From positions 1 to 41,768 of the forward strand of contig RPRI01000032.1 of assembly GCA_003818505.1 (NCBI GenBank): a DNA stretch of 41,768 nucleotides, given 5' to 3'. This stretch comes from Desulfobacteraceae bacterium (GTDB taxonomy: Bacteria; Desulfobacterota; Desulfobacteria; Desulfobacterales; RPRI01). The translations under genes and the position numbers were made by a program. This document shows, in pieces, positions 34,072-41,768 of the stretch. The notes under the pieces are model-generated. The model was not told where the DNA came from, ran no database searches, and was given only the letters and a program-made list of their open reading frames with translations. How positions within the stretch are numbered: position 1 is the first letter of the stretch; each line of letters opens with the position of its first letter.

Positions 34072-34217
34072 GATTCGGGGATTACGGTGTCCGGATGATA
34101 AGCGTTTTCCCATCACTCGACTTCCTGACCCCCTGAACCATTTTCAGGCAGGACCCAGAAAGATATTTTTGCCTGATTGAAACTTTGTCTGCCAATCATG
34201 GTAGCAGGCTGGTAAAT

Positions 34218-35321
34218 ATGGATGATACATTCTTCATGAAGATGGCGCTTGATCTTGCCGAGAAGGGCCGGGGGTTTACTTCCCCGAACCCTATGGTCGG
34301 CGCTGTTGTTGTCAAAGACGGCAAGGTTGCCGGGAAAGGATATCATGAAGCTGCAGGAAAACCGCATGCGGAGGTAAATGCCATCGATGATGCAAAAGCC
34401 TGCGCAATAGGCGCCACTCTTTATGTGACGCTTGAACCGTGCAACCATTTTGGGAAAACACCTCCCTGCACTGAAAAAATTCTTGAAGCAGGGATAAAAA
34501 AGGTTGTAGCAGCAGTCAGAGACCCCAATCCCGGCGTAAAAGGAGCCGGTGCGGAATATTTAAGAAGCAAGGGCGTTGAGGTAATCTTTGGAATTTGTGA
34601 AACTGAGGCTAGAAGGCAGAATGAAGTTTTTTTAAAATATATTCAAACAAAGCGGCCGTTTGTTACCGTTAAATGCGCTTCGACACTAGACGGGAAGATT
34701 GCAACCAAAACAGGAGACTCCAAATGGGTTACGGGAGAGGATGCAAGGCGGTTTGTTCACCGGCTGAGGCATTTTACCGATGCCATTATGGTTGGAATTG
34801 ATACTGTAAAAAGGGATGATCCGCAACTTACAACCCGGATAGACGGAATGAAGGGGCGGAATCCGGTAAGAATAATTCTCGATTCAAGGCTTTCAATTTC
34901 TGAAGATGCGATTGTATTGCAGCAAAATTCCGGTTCTGATACAATTATAATTGTAAGTGATTCGGCGCTTGATGCGGCGCAGTTAAGGAAAAAATCAAAA
35001 CTTGAAGAAAAAGGCATTAAGATTATCGAGTCTCCGGAAAGGGGCGGTCTGATAGATCTCGATTTTCTTATGGGAAAACTCGGCTCAACCGGGATCACGA
35101 GTGTTTTAATTGAGGGTGGAAGCCGTGTGATAGCATCCGCCTTTTCCGCCGGGATAGTGGATAAGATTTTCTTTTTCTTTGCTCCAAGGATTCTTGGCGG
35201 TGATGGAGTAACCATCTGCAGTGGTCCCGGGCCGGTTCTAATGAGTGATTCCATTCCGGTGAAGGATGTGCATGTTCAAAAGGTTGGAGATGACATCATG
35301 ATTGAAGGATATATCCGGTGA
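34218..35321 (+). CDS. ribD: Riboflavin biosynthesis deaminase/reductase
   Basis: A 367-residue bifunctional enzyme. The N-terminal deaminase domain has HAEVNAI and TLEPCNHFGKTPPCTEKI for zinc. The C-terminal reductase domain starts near residue 145 (RPFVTVKCASTLDGKIATKTGDSKWVTG) and has LIEGGSRVIASAF. It deaminates and then reduces the pyrimidine intermediate of riboflavin synthesis. ATG 34218 is taken because MDDTFFMKMALDLAEKG matches RibD starts; an upstream in-frame TTG at 34185 lacks support. No intact FMN riboswitch precedes it. One base separates its stop from ribE. Confidence 0.95.
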   Translation: MDDTFFMKMALDLAEKGRGFTSPNPMVGAVVVKDGKVAGKGYHEAAGKPHAEVNAIDDAKACAIGATLYVTLEPCNHFGKTPPCTEKILEAGIKKVVAAVRDPNPGVKGAGAEYLRSKGVEVIFGICETEARRQNEVFLKYIQTKRPFVTVKCASTLDGKIATKTGDSKWVTGEDARRFVHRLRHFTDAIMVGIDTVKRDDPQLTTRIDGMKGRNPVRIILDSRLSISEDAIVLQQNSGSDTIIIVSDSALDAAQLRKKSKLEEKGIKIIESPERGGLIDLDFLMGKLGSTGITSVLIEGGSRVIASAFSAGIVDKIFFFFAPRILGGDGVTICSGPGPVLMSDSIPVKDVHVQKVGDDIMIEGYIR

Positions 35322-35322
35322 T

Positions 35323-35988
35323 ATGTTTACGGGAATAATCGAAAGCCTCGGCGATATAAAGATGGTTCGGTCCACCGGGCAAGGGGGAATGCGTTTTGCC
35401 ATAGAAACCGGTATTAACCTGGACGGTACAGGTCTAGGGGAGAGTATAGCTGTAAACGGGGCCTGCCTTACGGTTGTCGGGATTGCCGGAAAGCGTTTTG
35501 ATGTTGATGTATCACCCGAGACCCTTGAAAAAACAACCCTAGGAAACGCAAGAGCGGGAGAACGGGTAAACATAGAGCGGGCCATGCGTCTTTCAGACCG
35601 CCTGGACGGGCATCTTGTTTCGGGACATGTTGACGGAGTTGGTTCTATAACCGGAAAAAAAACCGCCGGAAATGCTGTAATAATAACTTTCGGAATACCC
35701 GTTTCGATTTCACGTTATATAATTAAAAAAGGTTCAGTTGCGGTTGACGGAGTGAGTCTTACGATAAACAACTGTGATGAGAAATGGTTTGAAGTGAGCA
35801 TAATACCTCATACTGCCGCGCTTACTACAATGGGTATAAAAGGAGTAGGCGGTTTTGTGAATATTGAAACAGATATGATCGGCAGATATGTTGAACGATT
35901 TGTAAAGCTGCAATCGGCCGGCAACAGGGAAAAAGATGTAAAATCATCAATAGATATGGCTTTCCTGGCAAAATCGGGATATCTGTAG
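35323..35988 (+). CDS. ribE: Riboflavin synthase alpha chain
   Basis: A 221-residue enzyme made of two similar lumazine-binding barrels. MFTGIIESLG opens the first and GHLVSGHVDGVG the second. It dismutates two 6,7-dimethyl-8-ribityllumazine molecules to riboflavin. I start it at ATG 35323, one base after the ribD stop, because MFTGII is the conserved N-terminus; the AAGGA within ribD serves as its ribosome binding site. The length is slightly above average owing to a polar C-terminal tail. Confidence 0.95.
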   Translation: MFTGIIESLGDIKMVRSTGQGGMRFAIETGINLDGTGLGESIAVNGACLTVVGIAGKRFDVDVSPETLEKTTLGNARAGERVNIERAMRLSDRLDGHLVSGHVDGVGSITGKKTAGNAVIITFGIPVSISRYIIKKGSVAVDGVSLTINNCDEKWFEVSIIPHTAALTTMGIKGVGGFVNIETDMIGRYVERFVKLQSAGNREKDVKSSIDMAFLAKSGYL

Positions 35989-35993
35989 AGGAA

Positions 35994-36014
35994 AGGGTTC
36001 GAGGGTTCAAGGGG
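35994..36014. repeat. GGGTTCGAGG-type repeat unit (ribE-ribBA spacer)
   Basis: AAGGGTTCGAGGGTTCAAGG sits just after the ribE stop codon, inside the riboflavin operon. It is the cleanest two-unit copy of the family listed at 18813-18850. Confidence 0.6.
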
Positions 36015-36112
36015 AAAAGCTGAGGCAGATGGGAAGCCTTTTTTAATAAAGCCGGAAAAAGGTCAATTATATAAGTGATACAGATATTAATGTAAGGAGA
36101 TGTGTTTAAAAA

Positions 36113-37327
36113 ATGCCGTTAATTTCAATTGAAGAGGCCATCAGGGATATAAGAGAAGGGCGCATGGTTATTCTGTCTGACGATGAAGACCGTGAAAATG
36201 AGGGCGATCTGACCATGGCTGCCGAAAAAGTAAACCCTGAAGCTATAAATTTCATGTCAAAGTACGGGAGAGGTCTTATATGCCTTTCCATGACGGGCGA
36301 GAAAATCGATTCGCTTGAGCTTCCGCCCATGGTTGAAAACAATACATCCATGTTTCAGACAGGTTTTACAGTTTCCATAGAAGCAAGATGCGGTGTTACA
36401 ACCGGAATTTCAGCCGCTGACCGCGCAATCACAATACTTACTGCCATAGCAGACGGCGCTAAGCCCAAGGACCTTGTCAGGCCCGGTCATATTTTCCCTT
36501 TAAGGGCAAGAGACGGAGGCGTGATGGTGCGTTCGGGGCAGACGGAGGGATCCGTTGATCTGGCCCGTCTAGCCGGCTTGAAACCGGCCGGGGTTATTTG
36601 TGAAATAATGGATGAAGATGGCACTATGGCCAGAATGCCTGCGCTTGAAAAATTCAGCGAGAAGTACGGAATAGGCATTTGCACCATAGCGGATCTCATC
36701 GAATACCGGATGAGAACCGAAAGCTTTGTCAGAAGATCTGCGGAAACAATTATTCCGACTTCATATGCCGGAGAATTCAAGGCAATAGTATATGAAAATG
36801 ATGTTGATGACTTTCTCCATATTGCAATGGTGAAGGGAGATATAGACCCCGAACAACCTGTTCTTGTCAGGGTTCATTCAGAATGCCTTACCGGTGATAT
36901 ATTCGGATCTTTAAGGTGCGACTGCGGCGACCAGCTTCATGAGTCTATGAGAATGATTCAGAAGGCAGGTTCTGGAGTTCTTCTTTATATCCGCCAGGAG
37001 GGGCGCGGCATCGGGCTTGTAAACAAGATTAAAGCCTATGCGCTGCAGGACCAGGGATTTGATACTGTTGAGGCGAATGAAAAGCTGGGATTTAAGCCGG
37101 ATATTAGAAATTACGGCATAGGCGCCCAGATTCTGGTTGATCTTGGTGTAAGAAAGATGAGGCTAATAACAAACAATCCCAAAAAAATGGTAGGGCTCGA
37201 CGGATATGGATTAAGCATTGTTGAGCAGGTCGGGATTGAAATAGAGGCCAATAAATATAACAAGGGATATCTTGAGTGTAAAAAGCTTAAAATGGGGCAT
37301 CTCATCAATGTTGATGCTGTACCATGA
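36113..37327 (+). CDS. ribBA: Bifunctional DHBP synthase / GTP cyclohydrolase II
   Basis: A 404-residue fusion. The N-terminal half, to about residue 205, is 3,4-dihydroxy-2-butanone 4-phosphate synthase, with [17 protein letters not shown] and [12 protein letters not shown]. The C-terminal half is GTP cyclohydrolase II, with the zinc cysteines in [20 protein letters not shown] and [20 protein letters not shown]. It supplies both precursors of lumazine, from ribulose 5-phosphate and GTP. AAGGAG precedes the ATG. Both halves look intact, so it should be fully bifunctional. Confidence 0.96.
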   Translation: MPLISIEEAIRDIREGRMVILSDDEDRENEGDLTMAAEKVNPEAINFMSKYGRGLICLSMTGEKIDSLELPPMVENNTSMFQTGFTVSIEARCGVTTGISAADRAITILTAIADGAKPKDLVRPGHIFPLRARDGGVMVRSGQTEGSVDLARLAGLKPAGVICEIMDEDGTMARMPALEKFSEKYGIGICTIADLIEYRMRTESFVRRSAETIIPTSYAGEFKAIVYENDVDDFLHIAMVKGDIDPEQPVLVRVHSECLTGDIFGSLRCDCGDQLHESMRMIQKAGSGVLLYIRQEGRGIGLVNKIKAYALQDQGFDTVEANEKLGFKPDIRNYGIGAQILVDLGVRKMRLITNNPKKMVGLDGYGLSIVEQVGIEIEANKYNKGYLECKKLKMGHLINVDAVP

Positions 37328-37370
37328 TTTTACCGGTTTTTTGATTTTTCCTTAAACTATGGAGGAATAT

Positions 37371-37844
37371 ATGCCTAAAATTATCGAAGCAAGGCTTCTT
37401 GCCGAAGGCAAGAGATTTGCAATTGTAGCAAGCCGGTTTAATGATTTTATTACAGACAGGCTTGTTGGGGGAGCTGTTGACGCGCTGCTGCGGTCTGGGG
37501 CAAAGGAATCCGATATTGAAATAGTTAAGGTGCCGGGCTGTTTCGAGATTCCTCTTGTTGCAAAGAAAATGGCGGCAAGGAAAAAGTATAATGCCATTAT
37601 ATGCATCGGCGCAGTAATCCGCGGCGCAACGCCGCATTTTGACTATGTGAGCGCCGAAGTTTCAAAAGGGATTGCGATGGTTGGGCTGGAGGCATCGGTC
37701 CCGGTTATCTTTGGAATAATAACCGCCGACACAATAGAGCAGGCTATCGAGCGTGCGGGCACCAAGGCCGGAAACAAGGGCTGGAGCGCTGCAATATCCG
37801 CCGTTGAAATGGCAAATCTGATTGAAATAGTCGATCAAGAATAG
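37371..37844 (+). CDS. ribH: 6,7-dimethyl-8-ribityllumazine synthase
   Basis: A 157-residue enzyme that joins the two RibBA/RibD products into lumazine. [43 protein letters not shown] and [20 protein letters not shown] are the family motifs, with the catalytic His in PHFDYV. GGAGG stands six bases before ATG 37371, so I take this start over the ATG at 37359 that overlaps it. It likely forms the usual pentameric or icosahedral assembly. It is followed by nusB two bases later. Confidence 0.96.
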   Translation: MPKIIEARLLAEGKRFAIVASRFNDFITDRLVGGAVDALLRSGAKESDIEIVKVPGCFEIPLVAKKMAARKKYNAIICIGAVIRGATPHFDYVSAEVSKGIAMVGLEASVPVIFGIITADTIEQAIERAGTKAGNKGWSAAISAVEMANLIEIVDQE

Positions 37845-37846
37845 CG

Positions 37847-38275
37847 ATGGGAAGCCGCCGCAGGTCAAGGGAGCTTGCAATGCAGGCTCTTTTTTATATG
37901 GATAAATGCCGGGATAATTCGGAAGAGAAACTTAAACTCTTCTGCGATAATTTTAATCCCGCCGAAGATATTCTTCCTTTTTTCGGGAGGCTTGTAAGGG
38001 GTGTTACCTGTTCTGAGCAGGAGATTGATTCCATAATAGAGCAGTTTTCCAGCAACTGGAAAATAAGCCGCATGTCGTGTGTCGACAGGAACATCATGAG
38101 AATAGCCGTGTATGAACTTCTCTGGTGCAATGATATTCCGTCCAAAGTGTCGATAAATGAGGCGATTGACATAGGAAAAAAATATGGAACTGAAGAGTCG
38201 GGACCTTTTATAAACGGTATTCTCGACAGCATCCGGGATGCGATAGAAAAAGAAGAGATTAAAGTAAAAGAATAG
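37847..38275 (+). CDS. nusB: Transcription antitermination factor NusB
   Basis: A 142-residue all-helical protein. GSRRRSRELAMQALFYMD is the conserved N-terminus. RMSCVDRNIMRIAVYELLWCNDIPSKVSINEAIDIGKKYGTEESGPFINGILD is the strong C-terminal signature, read here in parts. It binds boxA RNA with NusE for rRNA antitermination. It follows ribH directly, the common ribH-nusB order. Confidence 0.95.
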   Translation: MGSRRRSRELAMQALFYMDKCRDNSEEKLKLFCDNFNPAEDILPFFGRLVRGVTCSEQEIDSIIEQFSSNWKISRMSCVDRNIMRIAVYELLWCNDIPSKVSINEAIDIGKKYGTEESGPFINGILDSIRDAIEKEEIKVKE

Positions 38276-38366
38276 GCTGCAGGCTATTAGACCGTAGGCT
38301 TTGAGCTGTAGGAGAATTGCTCTTATCGAAAAACCCTAATAGTCTATTGCCTGATAATCTACAGCC
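38276..38366. repeat. Imperfect inverted repeat with AGGCTGTAG units
   Basis: AGGCTGCAGGCTATTAGAC on the left resembles the reverse complement of GTCTATTGCCTGATAATC and TACAGCCTTTT on the right, forming a long loose hairpin. Units such as GTAGGCTTTGAGCTGTAGG repeat inside. It lies between nusB and the hydrolase gene and may be a terminator. Confidence 0.35.
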
Positions 38367-38382
38367 TTTTAAGGAGGTTGAT

Positions 38383-39009
38383 TTGATAATAAAGGATTTG
38401 ACTGTCGGGCCGATAATGGCAAACTGTTTTATTGTTGGATGTGAAACAACAAGGGAAGCGGCTGTAATCGATCCCGGTGATGAGTCGAACAGGATTCTGA
38501 TGGCTCTTGCCGGGCTAAAACTAAAAGTAAGATATATAATTAATACCCACGGCCATTTTGATCATGTGGGAGCAAACAGAAAGATGAAGGATGCCACGGG
38601 CGCTGATATTCTGATACACAGGCTTGATGCTCAGATGCTCTCTCATCTTTCGGCAAGCGCCTCTGCATGGGGTCTTAAGGCGGATGATTCTCCGCTTCCG
38701 GACCGTATGGTAGAAGACGGTGACGAGATAAAAATAGGGAATATCGCTTTTAAAGTCATTCATACGCCGGGTCATACGCCTGGCGGAATTTCCCTTTATT
38801 CCGATGGATGCGTTTTTGTCGGAGACACCCTGTTTGCAGGATCAATAGGCCGCACCGATTTTCCTGGCGGTGATTTTGATACTCTCATATCAAGTATAAG
38901 AAAAAAACTGTTTGTTCTGGGAGATGATGTGAGGGTTTTTACGGGACACGGTCCTGAAACAACCATCGGCGAAGAAAAAAGGCACAACCCTTTTGTGGGA
39001 ATCAGGTAA
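38383..39009 (+). CDS. Metallo-beta-lactamase-fold hydrolase (glyoxalase II-like)
   Basis: A 208-residue zinc hydrolase with the motif THGHFDHVG (HxHxDH), PGHTPGGISLY, FVGDTLFAGSIGRTDFPGGD and FTGHGPETTIGEE, which supply the further metal ligands. It belongs to the small single-domain glyoxalase II-like group; the substrate is unknown (thioesters of glutathione or another thiol are possible). TTG 38383 is chosen because AAGGAGG lies five bases before it; the longer open frame from 38317 starts in the repeat. It is in line with nusB. Confidence 0.87.
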   Translation: MIIKDLTVGPIMANCFIVGCETTREAAVIDPGDESNRILMALAGLKLKVRYIINTHGHFDHVGANRKMKDATGADILIHRLDAQMLSHLSASASAWGLKADDSPLPDRMVEDGDEIKIGNIAFKVIHTPGHTPGGISLYSDGCVFVGDTLFAGSIGRTDFPGGDFDTLISSIRKKLFVLGDDVRVFTGHGPETTIGEEKRHNPFVGIR

Positions 39010-39154
39010 ACAGCCTAATATCGAAGTATGAGAATGAACAACGGTAAAGATTTAAGTCTTTGTAAAAAGTCCGAATCCCCGTTACTTCCTTAAAAAACGG
39101 GAGAGCAGAAATCATTGATAATGCAGGATAGCGCTTGAGATTCACCGGGCGCCT

Positions 39155-39179
39155 CTTTATTGCTGGAATTACAATAAAG
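39155..39179. terminator. Hairpin in the convergent spacer
   Basis: CTTTATTG (39155-39162) pairs with CAATAAAG (39172-39179) over nine bases. It lies between the convergent hydrolase and mltF genes and could serve both strands. The rest of 39010-39276 shows no gene. Confidence 0.4.
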
Positions 39180-39276
39180 AACAAATTTATATTTATTCGA
39201 GACCATAAAGATTGAGGTTGTCTGAACCGGCACGGCGGATGTGCAATTCCCTTCAGCTTGCGGCAGGATGCTTCAT

Positions 39277-40695
39277 TTAAGGTAAAAAGTCAGCCGCGTT
39301 GAATTCTATGACTTGATTTTTTAAGATATCATAGTAATTCATTATCTGGTTGATGTAGTTTACAGCTTCGATGCCCCTGCAGTATCCGTATTTTGTCCTG
39401 GAATAATACCTTTGCTCGCTCAACAGGGGAAGTACCCTTGAAAGAGACGCCCAGTTGTTCGGATTCAGATTCTTTTTCACGGCAAGATCCCGGGCGTCCA
39501 TTATATGTCCTTCGCCTATATTATAAGCTGCAAGTGCAATAAGCAGCCTGTCAAGGCCGGCAGCCCTGTCGTATAAATTGTACAGGTTTTTTAAATGCTT
39601 TACCCCTGCATAAATGTTCTTTTCAGGATCATAAAAATCCATGAATCCGAGGCCAAAAGCCGTCTGCTCCGTTATCTGCATGAGCCCGTGTGCGCCTGCA
39701 TGGCTTTGCGCCAGAGGGTCAAAATGGGATTCCTGATATGCCTGTGCGGCTATAAGTCTCCAGTCAAAACCGTATTTTGCAGCCGCGTCTTTGATTGTCT
39801 GGCTATACAGCGGAAACCATAATTGCATCATGGCATAAAAGTAACTTACATCAACATTGTCAAATGAATCTATACCCGAGTAATACCTGTTATATATTTC
39901 AGCGAATTTACCGTTTGCTTTTATAGTTTTAAAAAAAGAATTTATCCGGGAAACAAGGGATAACGCGCTTTTATCAACAGCCCAGACTAAAGATTCGTAT
40001 TCGCTTATTGCTCCGGTGACGGTTACGCTCGGATAGTATCTCCTGTTGAGATAGGCCACATTGGAATAGGCGACTGTGGCTTCAATTTCATTCCGGGCAA
40101 CATCTCTTATCAGTTCTTCTGTTGCGATGCCTTCGTGAAGAGCTATTTTGAGATTTATACCCCGCGTTTGAAGTTTTTTGAGCTGTTCTTCATATGGCAT
40201 GCCTTTTCTTACATGAACTGTATGGCCGGCGAGGTCTTCCTGCTTTTGTATATCCCGGTTTTTTTTGTTTACGATGATATGTTGCCGGACACGCATGTAG
40301 CCGTCTGAAAATGCCGCCGTCTTCTTTCTTTCCGGCGATGCGGTCATGCTTGCCGCGATGAAGGCCCCACTGCTGTCTTTTAAAGCCGGAATAAGATCTT
40401 CCCATTTTTCGATTATCTGCACCTTAAGTTTTACGCCGAGATATTCAGCAAAAGCCTTTGCGAGTTCATACTCAAATCCCGCAGGCTGGTCTCTGTAAAT
40501 ATAGAAGCAATGGGCGTTATTCTGGGTAATGAGAGTGATTTCGCCTTTTTTTAGAATATGTCTGAGGCTGTTGTTCTCCGAGTTTTTTTCCAGGACGGCA
40601 AAGACGCAAAAAGAGATGAACAGAAAGATTATTATTGTGTTAAAAAGACGCGGATTTTCATTCCTGAATCCGTTTATGGCGGTTTTCAAGTGCAA
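39277..40695 (-). CDS. mltF: Membrane-bound lytic murein transglycosylase F
   Basis: A 472-residue protein. An N-terminal membrane segment (FNTIIIFLFISFCVFAVL) is followed by a periplasmic solute-binding (SBP_bac_3) domain at about residues 50-275 (GFEYELAKAFAEYLGVKLKV). An SLT lysozyme-like domain covers about 295-440, with catalytic Glu in AYQESHFDP, then AGAHGLMQIT and LIALAAYNIGEGHI. It cleaves peptidoglycan with 1,6-anhydro ring formation. It has no lipobox but an uncleaved anchor. The start is TTG 40695, with GGGAG about eight bases before it; its first base directly follows the stop of the upstream gene. The length and domain order fit MltF. Confidence 0.93.
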   Translation of the reverse strand: MHLKTAINGFRNENPRLFNTIIIFLFISFCVFAVLEKNSENNSLRHILKKGEITLITQNNAHCFYIYRDQPAGFEYELAKAFAEYLGVKLKVQIIEKWEDLIPALKDSSGAFIAASMTASPERKKTAAFSDGYMRVRQHIIVNKKNRDIQKQEDLAGHTVHVRKGMPYEEQLKKLQTRGINLKIALHEGIATEELIRDVARNEIEATVAYSNVAYLNRRYYPSVTVTGAISEYESLVWAVDKSALSLVSRINSFFKTIKANGKFAEIYNRYYSGIDSFDNVDVSYFYAMMQLWFPLYSQTIKDAAAKYGFDWRLIAAQAYQESHFDPLAQSHAGAHGLMQITEQTAFGLGFMDFYDPEKNIYAGVKHLKNLYNLYDRAAGLDRLLIALAAYNIGEGHIMDARDLAVKKNLNPNNWASLSRVLPLLSEQRYYSRTKYGYCRGIEAVNYINQIMNYYDILKNQVIEFNAADFLP

Positions 40696-41085
40696 CTAGA
40701 AAGCTCCCAGCTGACAGTCCTTGATTTTAATGTTAAGAGTTTCACAGGCACAGCTTACGGAAAACTTTTGAGTTTTAAATTCCGATGCAATCTCCCATGC
40801 TTTTATGCACGGAAGCCTGCCGTTATCGAGAGAATTGTTGATAGCGGATTCGAGTTCGGCAGAAACAGGCTCTTTTGCTTTTACAATTTTTTTATCAGGA
40901 GTGTGACCGAATAATCCAAGCTGGCAATTGGCAAGCCTGACATTGAGACTGTCCGCGGCTTCTCCGACATCTTTTGCACTGATATTTAATTTCTCTGCTA
41001 TCTCAAAAGCGGTGACGCAGGAGAGTTTATTTTCTGTAACACGCTTTAATATTTCCTTATCAACCAGGCTCATTTTTTCAGTCAT
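40696..41085 (-). CDS. Unknown two-repeat winged-helix-like protein
   Basis: A 129-residue soluble protein built of two tandem repeats of about 50-55 residues. The first has VTENKLSCVTAFEIAEKLNIS and ends CQLGLFG; the second has LDNGRLPCIKAWEIASEF and ends KDCQLGAF. Each looks like a small helix-turn-helix with a Cys at the same place before the first helix and one in the final CQLG. Four conserved Cys suggest metal or disulphide use. The function is unknown. I take ATG 41085 with AAAGGA before it. The stop abuts the mltF start codon, so it is cotranscribed with mltF. Confidence 0.7.
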   Translation of the reverse strand: MTEKMSLVDKEILKRVTENKLSCVTAFEIAEKLNISAKDVGEAADSLNVRLANCQLGLFGHTPDKKIVKAKEPVSAELESAINNSLDNGRLPCIKAWEIASEFKTQKFSVSCACETLNIKIKDCQLGAF

Positions 41086-41261
41086 GTTATATATCCTTTC
41101 GTAAGGGTTCAATAGTCCAGATCGCAGGCAGCATCTTTAATTTCAGATTGTAATCTAAATTACTCCGAAAGACAAATCATATAACAAATCCGCTGCAAGG
41201 ACATATGGAGGACATGGGATGTCCCAACCCTCTCCCCTTATGTTGGCATTGGCGGCGCAAC

Positions 41262-41318
41262 TTGACAAATCCTTATCGATAGTGATATCGTAAAACAAAA
41301 ACATAATCGATAGAGGTG
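41262..41318 (+). promoter_or_regulatory. Candidate vapBC promoter and operator
   Basis: TTGACA (41262-41267) and TATCGT (41286-41291) are 18 bases apart. The text ATCGATAG occurs twice and TATCG repeats around the -10, a layout expected for VapB autorepression. The rest of 41113-41261 shows no gene. Confidence 0.45.
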
Positions 41319-41323
41319 TTATC

Positions 41324-41530
41324 ATGCAAACGGTAACCGTTTCTCCTAAATTTCAGGTTGTTATCCCTAAAGATATTCGGGAGGCAATGCGCCTCCGCCC
41401 TGGGCAAAAGCTTAAAGTGATTGAATATGAAGGGCGAATCGAATTAATCCCTGATCGCGATATTTCAGAACTTAAAGGATTTTTAAAAGGAATAAATACA
41501 GATTTTGAGCGCGAGGGCGATAGACTATGA
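41324..41530 (+). CDS. vapB: AbrB/SpoVT-type antitoxin VapB
   Basis: A 68-residue antitoxin. The start MQTVTVSPKFQVVIPKDIREAM and the RPGQKLKVIEYEGRIELIP strand form the swapped-hairpin DNA-binding fold. The C-terminal part (GFLKGINTDFEREGDRL) should contact the toxin. The stop overlaps the toxin start by four bases (ATGA). Such pairs repress themselves through the N-terminal domain. The product looks intact even though the toxin is cut short. Confidence 0.88.
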   Translation: MQTVTVSPKFQVVIPKDIREAMRLRPGQKLKVIEYEGRIELIPDRDISELKGFLKGINTDFEREGDRL

Positions 41531-41646
41531 ATATCGTTGATTCGTCCGGATGGCTTGAATACTTTTCCGGAGGTCCAAACACGGAGTACTTTTCTTCACC
41601 TCTTAAAGACCATTCTTTTTTAATTGTCCCTGTTATTACTATTTAG
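41527..41646 (+). pseudogene. vapC: VapC PIN-domain toxin, truncated by repeat insertion
   Basis: Only 39 residues remain of an expected 130-140. MNIVDSSGWLEYFSGG contains the first PIN aspartate, and the text continues to IVPVITI before a TAG that belongs to the repeat element starting at 41644. In homologues the next residues would be a glutamate-containing helix of the active site (recalled family pattern), so the fragment cannot be an active RNase. The rest may resume beyond the window. The antitoxin gene upstream is complete. Confidence 0.8.
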
Positions 41647-41768
41647 TTTCCATCCGGAAATGGCCCTTTTGTGCGATCTCTGTGTCAATCTGCGGGATTA
41701 CTTGTGCGGCATACATTGCGTATGCCTCCGCGCAATCCCTTGATTTCCTTGAGCTTGCCCAAAATTGC
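41644..41768. repeat. Structured dispersed repeat, second copy (cut by window end)
   Basis: It matches 5368 onward almost base for base up to the window end. In the inner stem GGCATAC (41708-41714) pairs with GTATGCC (41720-41726), where the other copy has GACATAC/GTATGTC, so one A-T pair has become G-C. The right terminal repeat is outside the window. Confidence 0.85.

Noticed and set aside
34072-34110. FMN riboswitch before ribD
   Set aside because: TTCGGGG and ACGGTGTCCGGATG resemble the two ends of the FMN aptamer, but they are only a few bases apart and the whole multi-branch core is absent, so at most it is a deletion remnant.

Overview
The window looks like a chromosomal segment of an anaerobic Gram-negative bacterium, most likely a Desulfobacterota (former Deltaproteobacteria) relative. 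This is inferred from gene content and order, not from a marker tree: a split archaeal-type glutamate synthase rich in Fe-S clusters, a Tat-exported four-cluster ferredoxin with a membrane partner, DUF2284, a DUF374 acyltransferase, outer-membrane-type features (MltF, a lipoprotein), and the series rpiB-glyA-dCMP deaminase-nrdR-ribD-ribE-ribBA-ribH-nusB. There is no rRNA, CRISPR array or prophage. One tRNA, Gln(CUG), is present. Intergenic spaces are crowded with short repeats.

Region 1 (1-2560) is accessory and AT-rich. It holds a possible group II intron tail, a broken gene, a winged-helix plus TIR-like (PF10137, CAP12/Pycsar-type) effector split into two frames exactly at a dnaX-like A_AAA_AAG slippery site, an attC-like imperfect palindrome, a secreted protein of unknown function, and a clean 169-bp MITE with 20-bp terminal repeats and a 9-bp target duplication. 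Region 2 (2560-8980) holds a DUF4143 ATPase, an FGGY sugar kinase, a structured repeat, a conserved unknown protein, an ECF sigma/anti-sigma pair, a 29-residue membrane peptide and a Tat ferredoxin/membrane subunit pair.

Region 3 (8980-20400) is a nitrogen-assimilation block: three-gene glutamate synthase, carA-carB and purF, all using glutamine amide nitrogen. Region 4 (20600-25640) holds a tight cyclic-nucleotide-domain/radical SAM/acyltransferase operon, a DUF2284/Rossmann pair, a lipoprotein, a tautomerase and a DUF456 membrane protein. Region 5 (25900-39010) is housekeeping: tRNA-Gln and gltX, rpmF with an acyl-CoA dehydrogenase, fabG and acpP, then rpiB, glyA, dCMP deaminase, nrdR, the riboflavin genes, nusB and a metallo-beta-lactamase-fold hydrolase. 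Region 6 (39270-41768) has mltF, a two-repeat unknown protein and a vapBC pair whose toxin is cut off by a second copy of the structured repeat from region 2.

The best candidates for something undescribed are the possible programmed -1 frameshift controlling a TIR effector (403-1259), the repeat whose two copies show a compensatory base-pair change and supply a TAG stop to the gene they abut (5368-5513 and 41644-41768), and the cNMP-domain/radical SAM/DUF374 operon (20625-22875). All functions are read from motifs by eye; no database search was run.
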